Positions 1 through 8,917 of a stretch of 64,000 nt of DNA are shown in pieces. The stretch is taken from NCBI GenBank assembly GCA_963751955.1, contig CAVVWM010000011.1, positions 372,001 through 436,000 of the forward strand. The letters are read 5' to 3'. This stretch comes from JABDIY01 sp963751955. GTDB lineage: Bacteria > Actinomycetota > Acidimicrobiia > Acidimicrobiales > SZUA-35. Each line of letters begins with the position of its first letter. Position 1 is the first letter of the stretch. The notes below the pieces were generated by a model that was not told the origin of the DNA, did no database searches, and was given only the letters and a program-made list of their open reading frames with translations. The translations under genes and the position numbers were made by a program.

Positions 1-543
1 CTCAGCGAACACTCGTTGGCGTGACGATTCATCGGGAAGCATGTCCTCGATCATCGAGCCCCACCAGCGATGCCACGGTGGAACATGATCATCGGGGCGG
101 GTGAGTCTGTCGAGCAGCCGACCCAATGGTGGATCCAGGTCGGTTGCCGACAATCCGTCGATCGGCACCCGGCCATTCACCAAGATAACGGTGTTGACAC
201 GGTGACCACGAGCCATTGCCTCCTCGGCGACCAGCAGCAGCCGAGGGCAGGCTGCGGAGTGCCCCGCAATAACCAGGGGCGGTGCATGGGTTTCAACCGC
301 ATCCTGAGGTTTCGGTGGGTTGGGGAGTGCGCTCAGAACGTCTTGGAGCCAGGGCGAAAGGAAGTCCTCAGCCTTACAGCCGACCGGAGCGGGATCGGCG
401 ATGAAGGGCTCCTGCTTGAGTCCGACCAGAACGTCTGCAACGTCGGTCCAGGACTCGGGGCCCAACAACATGCTGGGAATCAGAAGCCATCGCCGTGGAG
501 CGATCGGCTCGATGGGGGCACTCGCCCGCCGGGGCTGGACCAT
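1..543 (-). CDS. Alpha/beta-hydrolase-like protein, 3' end cut by window edge
   Basis: The reading frame opens at an ATG (543) preceded in frame by a stop and stays open to the left edge, so the C-terminus is missing; 181 residues are visible. The only recognisable element is a strand-turn-helix, PPLVIAGHSAACPRLLLVAE, near residue 90. It resembles the nucleophile elbow of alpha/beta hydrolases (G-x-S-x-G), but the last glycine is replaced by alanine (GHSAA). Preceding residues are charged and proline-rich with no signal peptide. It lies 49 bp downstream of the methyltransferase on the same strand and could be co-transcribed with it. The substrate cannot be deduced. Confidence 0.6.
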   Translation of the reverse strand, partial: MVQPRRASAPIEPIAPRRWLLIPSMLLGPESWTDVADVLVGLKQEPFIADPAPVGCKAEDFLSPWLQDVLSALPNPPKPQDAVETHAPPLVIAGHSAACPRLLLVAEEAMARGHRVNTVILVNGRVPIDGLSATDLDPPLGRLLDRLTRPDDHVPPWHRWWGSMIEDMLPDESSRQRVFAE

Positions 544-592
544 GACTGCAACGTAGTGAAGTCACTCACATCACACCAATTGAGTCGATCGA

Positions 593-1393
593 TCACACCC
601 TGATCAACAGTTCCCCGTTGGGAACAATGAACCACGCCGACGGATGGTCCATCCATTCGTGCCACGCTGCGACCACCTCTGCTTGGTCGTCCTCGGTGGC
701 GATTCCGTACTCCCTCGCCTGGACACCAAATGCGGAACTGACCGAACGTTCACCCCACAACGTGCCCCACCACTCCCGCTCCTCGCCGGTGCAGTACAAC
801 CAGGTCCCCACCGACGCCTCGATCCGAGACCGATCCACGCCTGCCTCAGAAGCCCATGACAACAGGTGACGGGCGGCATTGGGCTCGGCGTCGTTGCGAC
901 GGGCCACCTGTTGGTAGATGTCCATCCAGAGGTCGAGGCCCGATGGTTCGGGATACCAGCTCATCGCGTGGTAGTCGGCATCTCGAACCGCCACGATCCC
1001 GCTCGGTTTGGTGACCCGAACCATCTCTCGGAGGGCTGCCACGGGGTCGCCGAGATGCTGAAGCACCTGGTGGGCGTGAACGACATCGAAGGTGTGGTCG
1101 CCGAACTCGAGCTCGTAAACATCGCCCGAGCGCAACTCCACGTTGTCCGCGCCCCACTCCACCTTGGTGGCCTCTGCGGTTTCGAGAATCCCCTCGACCG
1201 GCTCGATGCCGATCACCGTCGCCACCCTGGTGGCGAGGTCACAGGTGATCGTTGCGGGACCGCATCCCACATCGAGAAGCGTGGCAGCGGGAAAAAGGTG
1301 AGGCAGCAGGTAGGCAGCCGAATTTGTGGCGGTTCTCCATGTATGGGACTTCAGCACGCTGCCGTGATGACCGTGGGTATAGGTGTCGTTCAC
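593..1393 (-). CDS. Class I SAM-dependent methyltransferase
   Basis: A 266-residue cytosolic methyltransferase of the UbiE/Methyltransf_11 type. The glycine-rich SAM-binding motif I, LLDVGCGPATITCDLA, is at about residues 40-55. The acidic motif I-post follows (VIGIEPVEGILETA), and a motif II/III region, FDVVHAHQVLQHLGDP, lies near residue 105. The GTG start at 1393 is preferred because the N-terminus TYTHGHHGSVLKSHTWRTA reads like the conserved beginning of a common actinobacterial methyltransferase family. It is divergent from ppc, with 64 bp between the chosen starts. The acceptor substrate (small molecule, quinone or lipid) is unknown. Confidence 0.85.
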   Translation of the reverse strand: MNDTYTHGHHGSVLKSHTWRTATNSAAYLLPHLFPAATLLDVGCGPATITCDLATRVATVIGIEPVEGILETAEATKVEWGADNVELRSGDVYELEFGDHTFDVVHAHQVLQHLGDPVAALREMVRVTKPSGIVAVRDADYHAMSWYPEPSGLDLWMDIYQQVARRNDAEPNAARHLLSWASEAGVDRSRIEASVGTWLYCTGEEREWWGTLWGERSVSSAFGVQAREYGIATEDDQAEVVAAWHEWMDHPSAWFIVPNGELLIRV

Positions 1394-1457
1394 GTCTCAA
1401 ATCCTAGAGCTACCCGCAGAGCGCCTCTGCGTGGAAGGTGGCGGATATAACAACTCG

Positions 1458-4193
1458 GTGAGCCCGCACGAACAGGATCAAGCCCTTCGCGACGACATTC
1501 GCCGACTGGGTCGTCAGCTCGGGCACTCGATCGCCCGGCAGGAGGGCCAACCGTTCCTCGACCTTGTGGAACAGGTTCGCATCCTGTCCCGTTCGCTGCG
1601 CCGAGACGGGGACCAACGCGCCGGCCTCGAACTTGCAGCCACCTTGGCCCACGCCGACTTGGAGCAATCCATGAAGCTGGTCCGAGCGTTCACCACATAC
1701 TTCCACCTGGCCAATGTGGTTGAGCAGGTCCACCGCATCGAGGATCTGAACCTGAGCAAAGCCAACGCAGGCCGGCTCTCCGACACCGTCCCAAAGCTGG
1801 TCGACCATGGATTCTCCGGTGACGACATCCTCGACGGACTGAACCGATCGGCACTTCAACCGGTGTTCACCGCTCACCCCACCGAAGCCTCCCGCAGGTC
1901 GATGTTGGACAAACTTCGTGAGATTGCGCTACTGGTGGAGGATCGCGGTCTTGAGCGGTGCACCAGCTGGGAGCGGCGGCGGATCGATCGCCGGATCGAC
2001 GAACTGATCGATGCCATGTGGCAAACCGATGAGATACGTCGCGAGAAACCCGAACCTCTCGACGAAGCGCGCACCCTTCTGTACTACCTGGAGAAGGTGG
2101 TCCGGAACAGCCTGCCCCACCTCTGGGAAGACCTCGATGTTGCGCTCGAAGCAGTCGGATCGTCGCTGGCTCCAACGATCGCACCGGTGGTCTTCGGATC
2201 GTGGGTCGGCGGTGACCGCGACGGCAATCCCAACGTCACCCCCGCCACCACCCGCGACGTCGTTCTGCTGCAACGGTCACGGGCGCTGCGAATCCTCGTC
2301 GATGAGCTCGAAGGTTTGCGAGCCGAACTCTCCCCCACCGAACTGATCCGGCCGGTCAGCGACGAGTTGATCAACGCGGTGGAGAGCGAACGTGGCCCGT
2401 TCGCGGATGTGTTCGCCAAGGTCGGACGTATCAACGACGGCGAGTGGTACCGGTTGCGGTTGGCCGTAATGATTCAACGATTGAACGAAGCGGCAAGCAC
2501 ACCCGCCGGACCCCGCCGTTACCTTCGCCCTGCCGAGCTGGAAGACGATCTCCGCCTCCTCGACCGATCACTACGGGCCAACGACGGCGCCCTGCTGGCC
2601 GATGGCCGATTGGCCCGGGTCCGACGCCAGGTGGCCACCATCGGGTTCCATCTCGCCACCCTTGACATCCGCGAGCACACTGTGCGCCATCACGAATCGT
2701 TGGGGCGCCTGTTCGTGGCCTCGGGAACCAGCTATCCCACCGATCGGGCCGGCCGAACTGCGTTGCTCATCGCCGAACTGAACAGCCGGCGACCCCTCTC
2801 CCCTCCCGGTACACCGCTGCAGGAGCGGGATGCGCTCGACCTGTTCCGAACGCTGCGAAGCCTGATGGACGAGCACGGCGACCACATCGCTCGCAGCTAC
2901 ATCATCTCCATGACCGAAGGTGTCGATGACGTCCTGGCACCTGTCCTGCTCGCCCGCGAGGTTGGTCTGGTGGATCTCTCCGCGGGGGTTGCCCGGATCG
3001 GTTTCGTGCCGCTGTTCGAAACCATCGGCGATCTGCGCAGCATCGGCGAGACCCTCGACCAGCTCCTGCGGATTCCGTCGTACCGGAGGATCGTGGAACT
3101 TCGGGGCGGGATTCAGGAAGTGATGGTCGGGTACTCAGACTCCAACAAGGATGGCGGCATCACCACCAGCCAGTGGGAGATCCACAAAGCTCTTCGGGCG
3201 ATCCGGACTGTGGCCCAGAGCCACAACGTCCGCATGCGGGTCTTCCACGGCCGGGGTGGGTCGGTCGGTCGTGGCGGCGGCCCCACCAATGAGGCGATCC
3301 TCAGCCAGCCGTCGGGTGTGGTCGACGGCGAACTGAAGATCACCGAACAGGGTGAAGTGATCGCAGACAAGTACGGCCAGCCCGATATCGCCGTTCGGAA
3401 CCTCGACCTCGCTTTGGCTGCGGTTCTGGAAGCGACGGTCGCCAAGCAGACATCGCGCTATGACCCCGATCGGCTGGCGTTGTGGTCCGAGATCATGGAG
3501 TCGATGTCGGAAGCGGCGTTTGCCGCCTACCGTTCCTTCGTGGAGGATCCATCGCTGGCCACCTACTTCCAGACCTCCACGCCGGTTGAAGAGTTGGGTG
3601 CTCTGAACATCGGTTCCCGCCCCGCTCGTCGTTCCGGTGGCGGCAACAGCATTGACGACTTGCGGGCCATCCCGTGGGTATTTGGTTGGACCCAGAGCCG
3701 CCAGATCATCCCGGGGTGGTTCGGCGTCGGTACCGGGCTGGCAGCTGTGCGAGAAGCCGGACACGGCGACGTGCTCCATGAGATGTTCGCTGAGTGGCGC
3801 TTCTTGAAGACGTTCCTCAGCAACGTCGAAATGACGCTGGCCAAGACCGATCTCGGAATTGCCCAGCGATACGTGGATGTGCTGGTCAGGGACGACCACA
3901 AACACCTCTTTGGGGTAGTTAAGGCCGAGCACAGCCGGACCTTGGAGGAGATCCAGACTCTCACCGGTCGTGAGATCCTGGGTGACCTTCCGGTCTTGAG
4001 AAGAACGCTCGAGACCCGAGCCTTCTACCTCGACCCACTCCACGTGCTCCAGGTTGATCTGCTGGCCCGATCACGAGCACAGGCCTCGACCGAGAGCCTC
4101 GCGGCGGGAGGCGAAGGAATGGACCCAGCCGTGCGTCGGGCTCTGCTCCTCACCGTCAACGGCGTCGCCGCCGGCATGCGCAACACCGGATAA
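1458..4193 (+). CDS. ppc: Phosphoenolpyruvate carboxylase
   Basis: Carboxylates PEP with bicarbonate to oxaloacetate, replenishing the TCA cycle. The protein is 911 residues, the usual bacterial size. Hallmarks are all present: FTAHPTEASRRS with the catalytic histidine, the VGGDRDGNPNVT box, the VMVGYSDSNKDGG motif, the glycine-rich FHGRGGSVGRGGGPT loop, and the conserved C-terminus ending GMRNTG. The GTG at 1458 is chosen. An in-frame GTG at 1383 would overlap the divergent methyltransferase start and add a non-conserved 25-residue lead. Single-gene transcription unit; no strong terminator is visible after the stop. Identification is secure. Confidence 0.97.
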   Translation: MSPHEQDQALRDDIRRLGRQLGHSIARQEGQPFLDLVEQVRILSRSLRRDGDQRAGLELAATLAHADLEQSMKLVRAFTTYFHLANVVEQVHRIEDLNLSKANAGRLSDTVPKLVDHGFSGDDILDGLNRSALQPVFTAHPTEASRRSMLDKLREIALLVEDRGLERCTSWERRRIDRRIDELIDAMWQTDEIRREKPEPLDEARTLLYYLEKVVRNSLPHLWEDLDVALEAVGSSLAPTIAPVVFGSWVGGDRDGNPNVTPATTRDVVLLQRSRALRILVDELEGLRAELSPTELIRPVSDELINAVESERGPFADVFAKVGRINDGEWYRLRLAVMIQRLNEAASTPAGPRRYLRPAELEDDLRLLDRSLRANDGALLADGRLARVRRQVATIGFHLATLDIREHTVRHHESLGRLFVASGTSYPTDRAGRTALLIAELNSRRPLSPPGTPLQERDALDLFRTLRSLMDEHGDHIARSYIISMTEGVDDVLAPVLLAREVGLVDLSAGVARIGFVPLFETIGDLRSIGETLDQLLRIPSYRRIVELRGGIQEVMVGYSDSNKDGGITTSQWEIHKALRAIRTVAQSHNVRMRVFHGRGGSVGRGGGPTNEAILSQPSGVVDGELKITEQGEVIADKYGQPDIAVRNLDLALAAVLEATVAKQTSRYDPDRLALWSEIMESMSEAAFAAYRSFVEDPSLATYFQTSTPVEELGALNIGSRPARRSGGGNSIDDLRAIPWVFGWTQSRQIIPGWFGVGTGLAAVREAGHGDVLHEMFAEWRFLKTFLSNVEMTLAKTDLGIAQRYVDVLVRDDHKHLFGVVKAEHSRTLEEIQTLTGREILGDLPVLRRTLETRAFYLDPLHVLQVDLLARSRAQASTESLAAGGEGMDPAVRRALLLTVNGVAAGMRNTG

Positions 4194-4432
4194 CACCGGC
4201 CGGCGCCGTCTAACCGAGCCTGGTTTTGGTCCATTCGCGCCAATGGTGGTCTGGAGAGGGGAAGGAACCCGTGCGCCGGTTGAAATCATGTCCCACCCCT
4301 TAGCGACAACGTGCGGCAACCCAAAAGGACCCCTCTCTGGATCGCCGCCAGAGCCGCGAAAGAAACAGCAGAGCACGCCGCCGCAGCGACGAGCCGACCA
4401 ACCGATGCTAGGAACTCACATGATGACCGAGG

Positions 4433-4831
4433 CTAGAACTCTTGCCACTCGTCCTCTGGGCCACCCTGGTATGTGGGCAGTGGTTCGCTCTCATCTGGTG
4501 TTGGAGCGTCGGCCCATGCAGCTTCGGACGGCGGCTGCTCGTACGCGGGAGCACCTGCGGCGGACGCATTGGATCGCCCCGACGTGGCCTGGCGCACCTC
4601 TCCAGCGCCATTGTCTTCTTCGGGCCCATACCCATAACACATCGACACCCCGTCGACATCGAAGGGCTTGCCAAGCGATGCCACCGTGAACTTGGACCAA
4701 TCGCCGGACTTCTTCAAAACCTCGACCTTGCCATCGGCTTGGAGTGCGGCCTCCAGCGAAACCAACGGTGCCATCACGGCCCACTTGCCGGCCTTGGTCT
4801 TGCGGAACTGGGCGGGGGGCAGATCGCTCAT
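4433..4831 (-). CDS. Conserved-looking hypothetical protein, 132 aa
   Basis: I do not recognise this family. The start is placed at the ATG giving MSDLPPAQFRKTKAGKWAV; the same frame stays open upstream but that part is low-complexity and unlikely to be coding. The N-terminal ~75 residues look folded and mix basic and hydrophobic positions: LVSLEAALQADGKVEVLKKS, then SLGKPFDVDGVSMCYGYG. The C-terminal ~55 residues are disordered and rich in Ala, Pro, Glu and Gly. No signal peptide or membrane segment. It is divergent from the membrane protein at 4908, sharing a 76-bp promoter region. Confidence 0.6.
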   Translation of the reverse strand: MSDLPPAQFRKTKAGKWAVMAPLVSLEAALQADGKVEVLKKSGDWSKFTVASLGKPFDVDGVSMCYGYGPEEDNGAGEVRQATSGRSNASAAGAPAYEQPPSEAAWADAPTPDESEPLPTYQGGPEDEWQEF

Positions 4832-4907
4832 AGGGCTCAGTATTGCGTTGAACAAATCGGTTCGCCAACGGCTCTGTTCCCCGGAGGCAGCGCCGATAGG
4901 AACGACG

Positions 4908-5621
4908 ATGACGACAGCACTGAGCCCGGGTACCAATGACCGTCGCAGACCCAAGGCGAACGATGTGGTCGGCGCGCTCGCGCCCCTACTTGGCCTTTGG
5001 GCGGCTGGGCTGCTGGTCATCGCCGCGGTTCTGGTGCAGGATCAGGTGCCGGCCGAGGACCTCTTCATGGACGCTACGTCGGTAGGTCAGCAAAATTGGT
5101 ACGTAGGTCTGGTCGCCGCCCTCGGGATGGTTGCGTGGACCGCATCGGTCTGCTTTTGCTTAATCGCAGGATGGGTCGCAGGGCTGGCAGGGCGGGCCGC
5201 AGCCAAGAGTACGTTCCGGGGCGGAGGTTTGTTCTTCGCATTGCTCCTTCTCGACGATCTGTTTCTGTTCCACTCGGACCTGCTGCCTCGAACACTGGGG
5301 CTGCCCAAAGTTGTGGTGCTGGGGAGCTACGCCCTTCTCGGACTGGTCTGGGCCACCAGTTCGGCCCGCGAGCTGATCCGGACACGAGTGCAGTTCCTTG
5401 TGGGGGCGGCGGTTGCGTTCGGCGTCTCGCTCACCGTTGAAGTCATCATCCCCGGCAGCGACACCGGAGTGCGGGGTGCGCTGGAGGACGGCGCAAAGTT
5501 CCTCGGCATCCTCGCTCTCGCCCTGTGGGCTTCAACATCGGCCACTGACATCATTCGCTCGGTGGTGAACCAAACCAAGCGATCACGCGCAGAAGGTTCA
5601 GCCGAGCCGGTGGCCGTCTAG
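4908..5621 (+). CDS. Multi-pass membrane protein of unknown function
   Basis: The start is taken at the ATG giving MTTALSPGTNDRRR, with a nearby AGGA; the frame remains open upstream only because it runs antisense to the divergent gene. The product is 237 residues with about six hydrophobic helices: two around residues 22-75, one at the GGGLFFALLLLDDLFLFHS region, then VVVLGSYALLGLVWA, FLVGAAVAFGVSLTVEV and ILALALWASTSATDI. The acidic DDLFLFHSDLLPR loop between helices is the most distinctive sequence. I do not recognise the family. A hydrophilic, basic tail ends the protein. Confidence 0.65.
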   Translation: MTTALSPGTNDRRRPKANDVVGALAPLLGLWAAGLLVIAAVLVQDQVPAEDLFMDATSVGQQNWYVGLVAALGMVAWTASVCFCLIAGWVAGLAGRAAAKSTFRGGGLFFALLLLDDLFLFHSDLLPRTLGLPKVVVLGSYALLGLVWATSSARELIRTRVQFLVGAAVAFGVSLTVEVIIPGSDTGVRGALEDGAKFLGILALALWASTSATDIIRSVVNQTKRSRAEGSAEPVAV

Positions 5622-5876
5622 GTGGTGGAGGGCAGCGCTGCGACGGGAACCAGCCTGTTTGTTCACCGCGGTTCAAGTTAGCGCCGAGTCCGGGTAGCCG
5701 GTCTCAATACTGCCGACTAAATGCCTCCTACGCGTCGCCAGACCTCCGGGAATTGATCGGGCGGCGAGTACTTCCGCGGCGGGTTCATCGCCAGTCACCC
5801 TCGGTAAGGCCGCTGCCGCACCGGGTTCCTTGGCGGTTGGCTCAGCGCTCAGCCGCACAATCGCAGAGAATCAAGA

Positions 5877-6242
5877 TCAGGGCTCGCCGAACTCCTTCTG
5901 GAGGGCGCGGGTGGCTTCGTCCTGCAGCTTGCCAGCCGCGATTCCCAGCAGGGGACCGGCCAGGCCGAGAAGGCCTTTGCCCCGCAGATCGATCTGGATA
6001 TCTATCTCTGAGCCACCAGCTGGATCGGCCCGCACAACCGTGGTTCCCTTGCTCTTGAACTGGGGACCTTCCACCCGCACACGCCAGACACCATTCCTGC
6101 CCTCAGCGACTTCTGCGTCGATCCCATCTGATGTCGTGAACAGATACACGAACCGAGACGGATCTTGTGACGCTTCGGCGAGGCGATTCTGAACCGCATG
6201 AGGCTCACTGCCAACAGGCACGGTGAAATGAAGGGCGGTCAC
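5877..6242 (-). CDS. Small SRPBCC/polyketide-cyclase-like protein (tentative)
   Basis: A 121-residue soluble protein whose start overlaps the stop of miaB by four bases (6239-6242), so it is translationally coupled downstream of miaB. The alternating pattern GVWRVRVEGPQFKSKGTTVV, then SEIDIQIDLRGKG, followed by a C-terminal helix (GIAAGKLQDEATRALQKEF), resembles the beta-sheet plus long C-terminal helix of SRPBCC (START-like) ligand-binding proteins. That fold assignment is an inference from pattern only. No catalytic motif is visible. The 255 bp to the convergent gene at its left contain nothing I can identify. Confidence 0.6.
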   Translation of the reverse strand: MTALHFTVPVGSEPHAVQNRLAEASQDPSRFVYLFTTSDGIDAEVAEGRNGVWRVRVEGPQFKSKGTTVVRADPAGGSEIDIQIDLRGKGLLGLAGPLLGIAAGKLQDEATRALQKEFGEP

Positions 6243-7648
6243 AGCACCGGAATGCGGGTCCGGTGGGTCGCTTTGGCAGTGACCTCGACGAACTCGCCCA
6301 TCAGGTACTGCGTATGGCCCTCTGTCACCCGAACCCTGGCGTAGGTTCCGGGCCGCATCGGGCCATCGGGCCGCTGAAAGTGCACCAGTTTATTCTGACC
6401 GGTGCGACCCGAAAGGCGTGAGGGATCCTTCTTCGAAGGACCTTCGACAATCACATCTTCGACCACGCCGACACGTCCCGTTTGCTTGGCCAGCGCACTT
6501 CGCTCGATGACGGTTCGCAGCCTGGCGTAGCGGTCTTTCACTTCCTCGGGATCGCAAAAGTCCTCGACCAGCTCGGCTGCTTCAGTACCGGGGCGAGGTG
6601 AGTAGACGAAGGTGAATGCGGTGTCGAACTCTGCCGCGGCAGCGACCTTGAGGGTTCGCTCGAAGTCGTCTTCGGTCTCGCCAGGGAAGCCGACGATAAT
6701 GTCGGTGGTCACCGCCAGATCGGGAATGGTGGCTCTGGCTTCGCCCAGCTTGGTGAGGAACCGGTCGGCGGTGTAGCCGCGGTGCATCGCTTTGAGTACG
6801 CGGTCTGACCCCGATTGCAGCGGGAAATGGAGGTGGGGCATCACTGCTGGAGTCTCCGCCATCGCCTCGAACACCTCGGTGGTCATATCCTTGGGGTGTG
6901 GCGAGGTATACCGCAACCGGCGGATTCCATCGACCGCACCGACACAGCGGAGCAGCTGGGCAAAGGCCGGTCGGATTCGTACCTCGGAGTCGCCCGACCG
7001 GCGCGCCGCCAGTGCCAGGTCACGTCCGTAGGAGTTGACGTTCTGGCCAAGCAAGGTGATCTCGGTGACGCCATCTGCGGCGAGTCGCTCGGCCTCAGCC
7101 ACGATGTCCTCGGGTGTTCTGCTGATCTCGACCCCTCGTACCGTGGGGACGATGCAGAAGGCACAGGCGTTGTCGCAGCCAACCTGGATGGTGAGCCATG
7201 CGGCGTAATCGAGTTCTCGTCGGGCCGGCAGTGCGGAGGCGAAGGCATCGTCGGGATCGGCCTCATCCCAGATCTCGGTGATGGGGCCGTTGGCCCTGGC
7301 GTTGCTCAGCAGCTCGGTGGCCCGATGCACGTTGTGGGTCCCGAAGACCACGTCGACATGCCCCGCCCGTTGCTGTATGAGGTCGCGATCCTTCTGAGCG
7401 AGGCAACCGCCGACCATGATCTGAAGGTTCGGGTTCTCCGCCTTCAGCTGCTTCATGTTGCCGAGGGTTCCGTAGAGCTTGTTGTCGGCGTTCTCCCGGA
7501 TGCAGCAGGTGTTGACAACGATCACGTCCGCCTCGGCCTGATCAATAGTTTCGGAGTAACCGTCGGATTCGAGCAGACCGGCAATGCGCTCGGAATCATG
7601 CTCGTTCATCTGGCAACCGAATGTCTGCACCAGGTACCGCTTACTCAC
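6239..7648 (-). CDS. miaB: tRNA-2-methylthio-N6-dimethylallyladenosine synthase
   Basis: Radical-SAM methylthiotransferase that adds a methylthio group to i6A37 of tRNAs reading UNN codons. At 469 residues it has all three expected domains. The N-terminal UPF0004 domain binds the second [4Fe-4S] cluster (FGCQMNEHDSERI, later VNTCCIREN and GGCLAQ). The radical-SAM core carries GCDNACAFCIVPTVRG with the C-x3-C-x2-C triad. A C-terminal TRAM domain ends the protein. The opening sequence, with the FGCQMNEHDS box, is typical of MiaB rather than RimO, whose gene is also in this window. miaA is not adjacent. Confidence 0.96.
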   Translation of the reverse strand: MSKRYLVQTFGCQMNEHDSERIAGLLESDGYSETIDQAEADVIVVNTCCIRENADNKLYGTLGNMKQLKAENPNLQIMVGGCLAQKDRDLIQQRAGHVDVVFGTHNVHRATELLSNARANGPITEIWDEADPDDAFASALPARRELDYAAWLTIQVGCDNACAFCIVPTVRGVEISRTPEDIVAEAERLAADGVTEITLLGQNVNSYGRDLALAARRSGDSEVRIRPAFAQLLRCVGAVDGIRRLRYTSPHPKDMTTEVFEAMAETPAVMPHLHFPLQSGSDRVLKAMHRGYTADRFLTKLGEARATIPDLAVTTDIIVGFPGETEDDFERTLKVAAAAEFDTAFTFVYSPRPGTEAAELVEDFCDPEEVKDRYARLRTVIERSALAKQTGRVGVVEDVIVEGPSKKDPSRLSGRTGQNKLVHFQRPDGPMRPGTYARVRVTEGHTQYLMGEFVEVTAKATHRTRIPVL

Positions 7649-7709
7649 GCAGTGAGTCTAGAGCCAACCGAGGGGTCTGACCCCGGAGAGGGATCTGACC
7701 CCCGGTGGA

Positions 7710-8381
7710 TCAGAAACCGACATTGCCCACGTGGGCGTCGACCTCGGGCACCTCGACCGCCGTGGCCAACGCAGTGAGGCCCTTACCGACCGAGCCCACG
7801 CCGACGCTTATCGCCGGCGCAATGAACAGCGCAACCAGCACGGTTCCGACGCCGAACTGTGAGCCAAGAGCAAGACCGAGCACGATCCAGCTGAGCTCCT
7901 GCATGCGGCGCACCTGCCGAACCGCTATGCCGGTGCGATCCGAGATCGACAGACTGAGGGCTTCGTGAGTGCCTATGCCGAGCCGAGCGTGAAGCAGACA
8001 GCCGATGCCGAGACCCACCAACCACAAACCGGCTCCGAAGTGAAGTAAACGAGACAAAAAGCCCCCTTCGATCTCGACCAACGGTATGAAGAAATCGATC
8101 AGAACTGCGATCATGCCAACGTTGACCAATGTGCCGATACGGGGCGCCCTACCCAGCATTGTCCCCGCCAGAGCCAGGGTTCCCGACATGAGCATGGCTG
8201 CGCTCCCAAAGCTGAGGCCGGTCGCTGCGGAAAGACCGCTGGCAACCATGTCACCAGGGCCAACACCGAGTCCAGAAGTGACCTGAAGGGCAACCCCGAG
8301 CGCCACGAAGATCGACGCAAGGGGAACCAGAAGCGCCCGAACCACCATAGGTTGGCGACGAATCGTGTAAACCGAGGCCAT
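7710..8381 (-). CDS. YczE/YyaS-like integral membrane protein
   Basis: With the start at MASVYTIRRQPMVVRALL the protein is 223 residues, close to the usual length of the YczE/YyaS family of five-to-six-helix membrane proteins. Helices are evident at LLVPLASIFVALGVALQV, SFGSAAMLMSGTLALAG, LVNVGMIAVLIDFF, LLHFGAGLWLVGLGIGC and ILGLALGSQFGVGTVLVAL. Conserved-looking loops include GLGVGPGDMVASGLS and ARLGIGTHEALSLSIS. The same frame is open 118 codons further upstream; that extension is Arg/Ser-rich and I consider it non-coding, though it contains one amphipathic stretch. Transport substrate unknown. Confidence 0.75.
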   Translation of the reverse strand: MASVYTIRRQPMVVRALLVPLASIFVALGVALQVTSGLGVGPGDMVASGLSAATGLSFGSAAMLMSGTLALAGTMLGRAPRIGTLVNVGMIAVLIDFFIPLVEIEGGFLSRLLHFGAGLWLVGLGIGCLLHARLGIGTHEALSLSISDRTGIAVRQVRRMQELSWIVLGLALGSQFGVGTVLVALFIAPAISVGVGSVGKGLTALATAVEVPEVDAHVGNVGF

Positions 8382-8917
8382 GCGAGCACGGGCGGCCGGA
8401 CGGGCCGAGATTCGTGAGAGCGTGTCGAACTGACCAAAACTCCAGCGGGCCAGCCTCGCCACCAGTGCCAGTACGAGAGGCTTCTGCTGTCCAAGCCAGA
8501 ATCGAAGCAAGTCTGCGGTCTCACCGATGACGGATTCGCCGGCAAGAATGCGGGCGTCGAGCGGGGTTCGTCTCGAGAGATCCGGCCGACCGCCCAGATC
8601 AGTATCGGCCAACGGGTGAGCAATCCTGGGCGCGCAGGAGCCTTCGGGTTCGGGAGCTCCGAACGGTATCGCTGATGAAGAAGAGGAGACCCGACGTCGA
8701 TGACGCCGGGTGGTGCTGAGTTGCATTGATGTCACTTACGGGGAGGGGGGCCGGCAACCTATCACCGATCACTCGGCAGTGGGGTCAAGATTCCAGTGAT
8801 GTGTCTACTGGCACCGAACGCGGCATTCCGGGTTTGGGATGCCGTTGTAGTAGTTCGACATCGGCGCAACGGAGCTTGATGCGTCCTTGGTCACTCTGTT
8901 TCCCTCCGGTGCCAGGC
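8382..8917. other. Intergenic stretch, about 535 bp, without a supported gene
   Basis: Between the YczE-like gene and pgl, both on the minus strand. One minus-strand frame continues the YczE-like gene upstream to 8735, but its composition does not look coding. The only structured element is an imperfect hairpin at 8821-8844 downstream of pgl. The YczE-like promoter must lie in the left part; I cannot point to a clear -35/-10 pair. Confidence 0.5.
8821..8844 (-). terminator. Weak terminator-like hairpin downstream of pgl
   Basis: CGGCATTCC pairs with GGGATGCCG (one G-T wobble) around a six-base loop, about 75 bp past the pgl stop. It is followed by no U-run, so it may only stabilise the 3' end of the pentose-phosphate operon mRNA. 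Confidence 0.35.

Noticed and set aside
70..603. 177-codon plus-strand frame at the left edge
   Set aside because: It is antisense to the minus-strand hydrolase fragment, which has a recognisable GHSAA elbow and better amino-acid composition.
5670..5720. Possible tRNA fragment (GGTTCAAG-like T-loop)
   Set aside because: No acceptor stem, anticodon arm or 3' pairing could be found around it.
7672..7703. GGGGTCTGACCCC palindrome and a nearby ATCTGACCCC copy; a related AGGTCAGACCCC near 43469
   Set aside because: Short near-palindromes of this kind occur widely in GC-rich genomes; too short and too few here to call an operator.
8382..8735. 118-codon in-frame extension of the YczE-like gene
   Set aside because: Arg/Ser-rich, lacks family-like sequence, and the internal ATG gives the normal family length.
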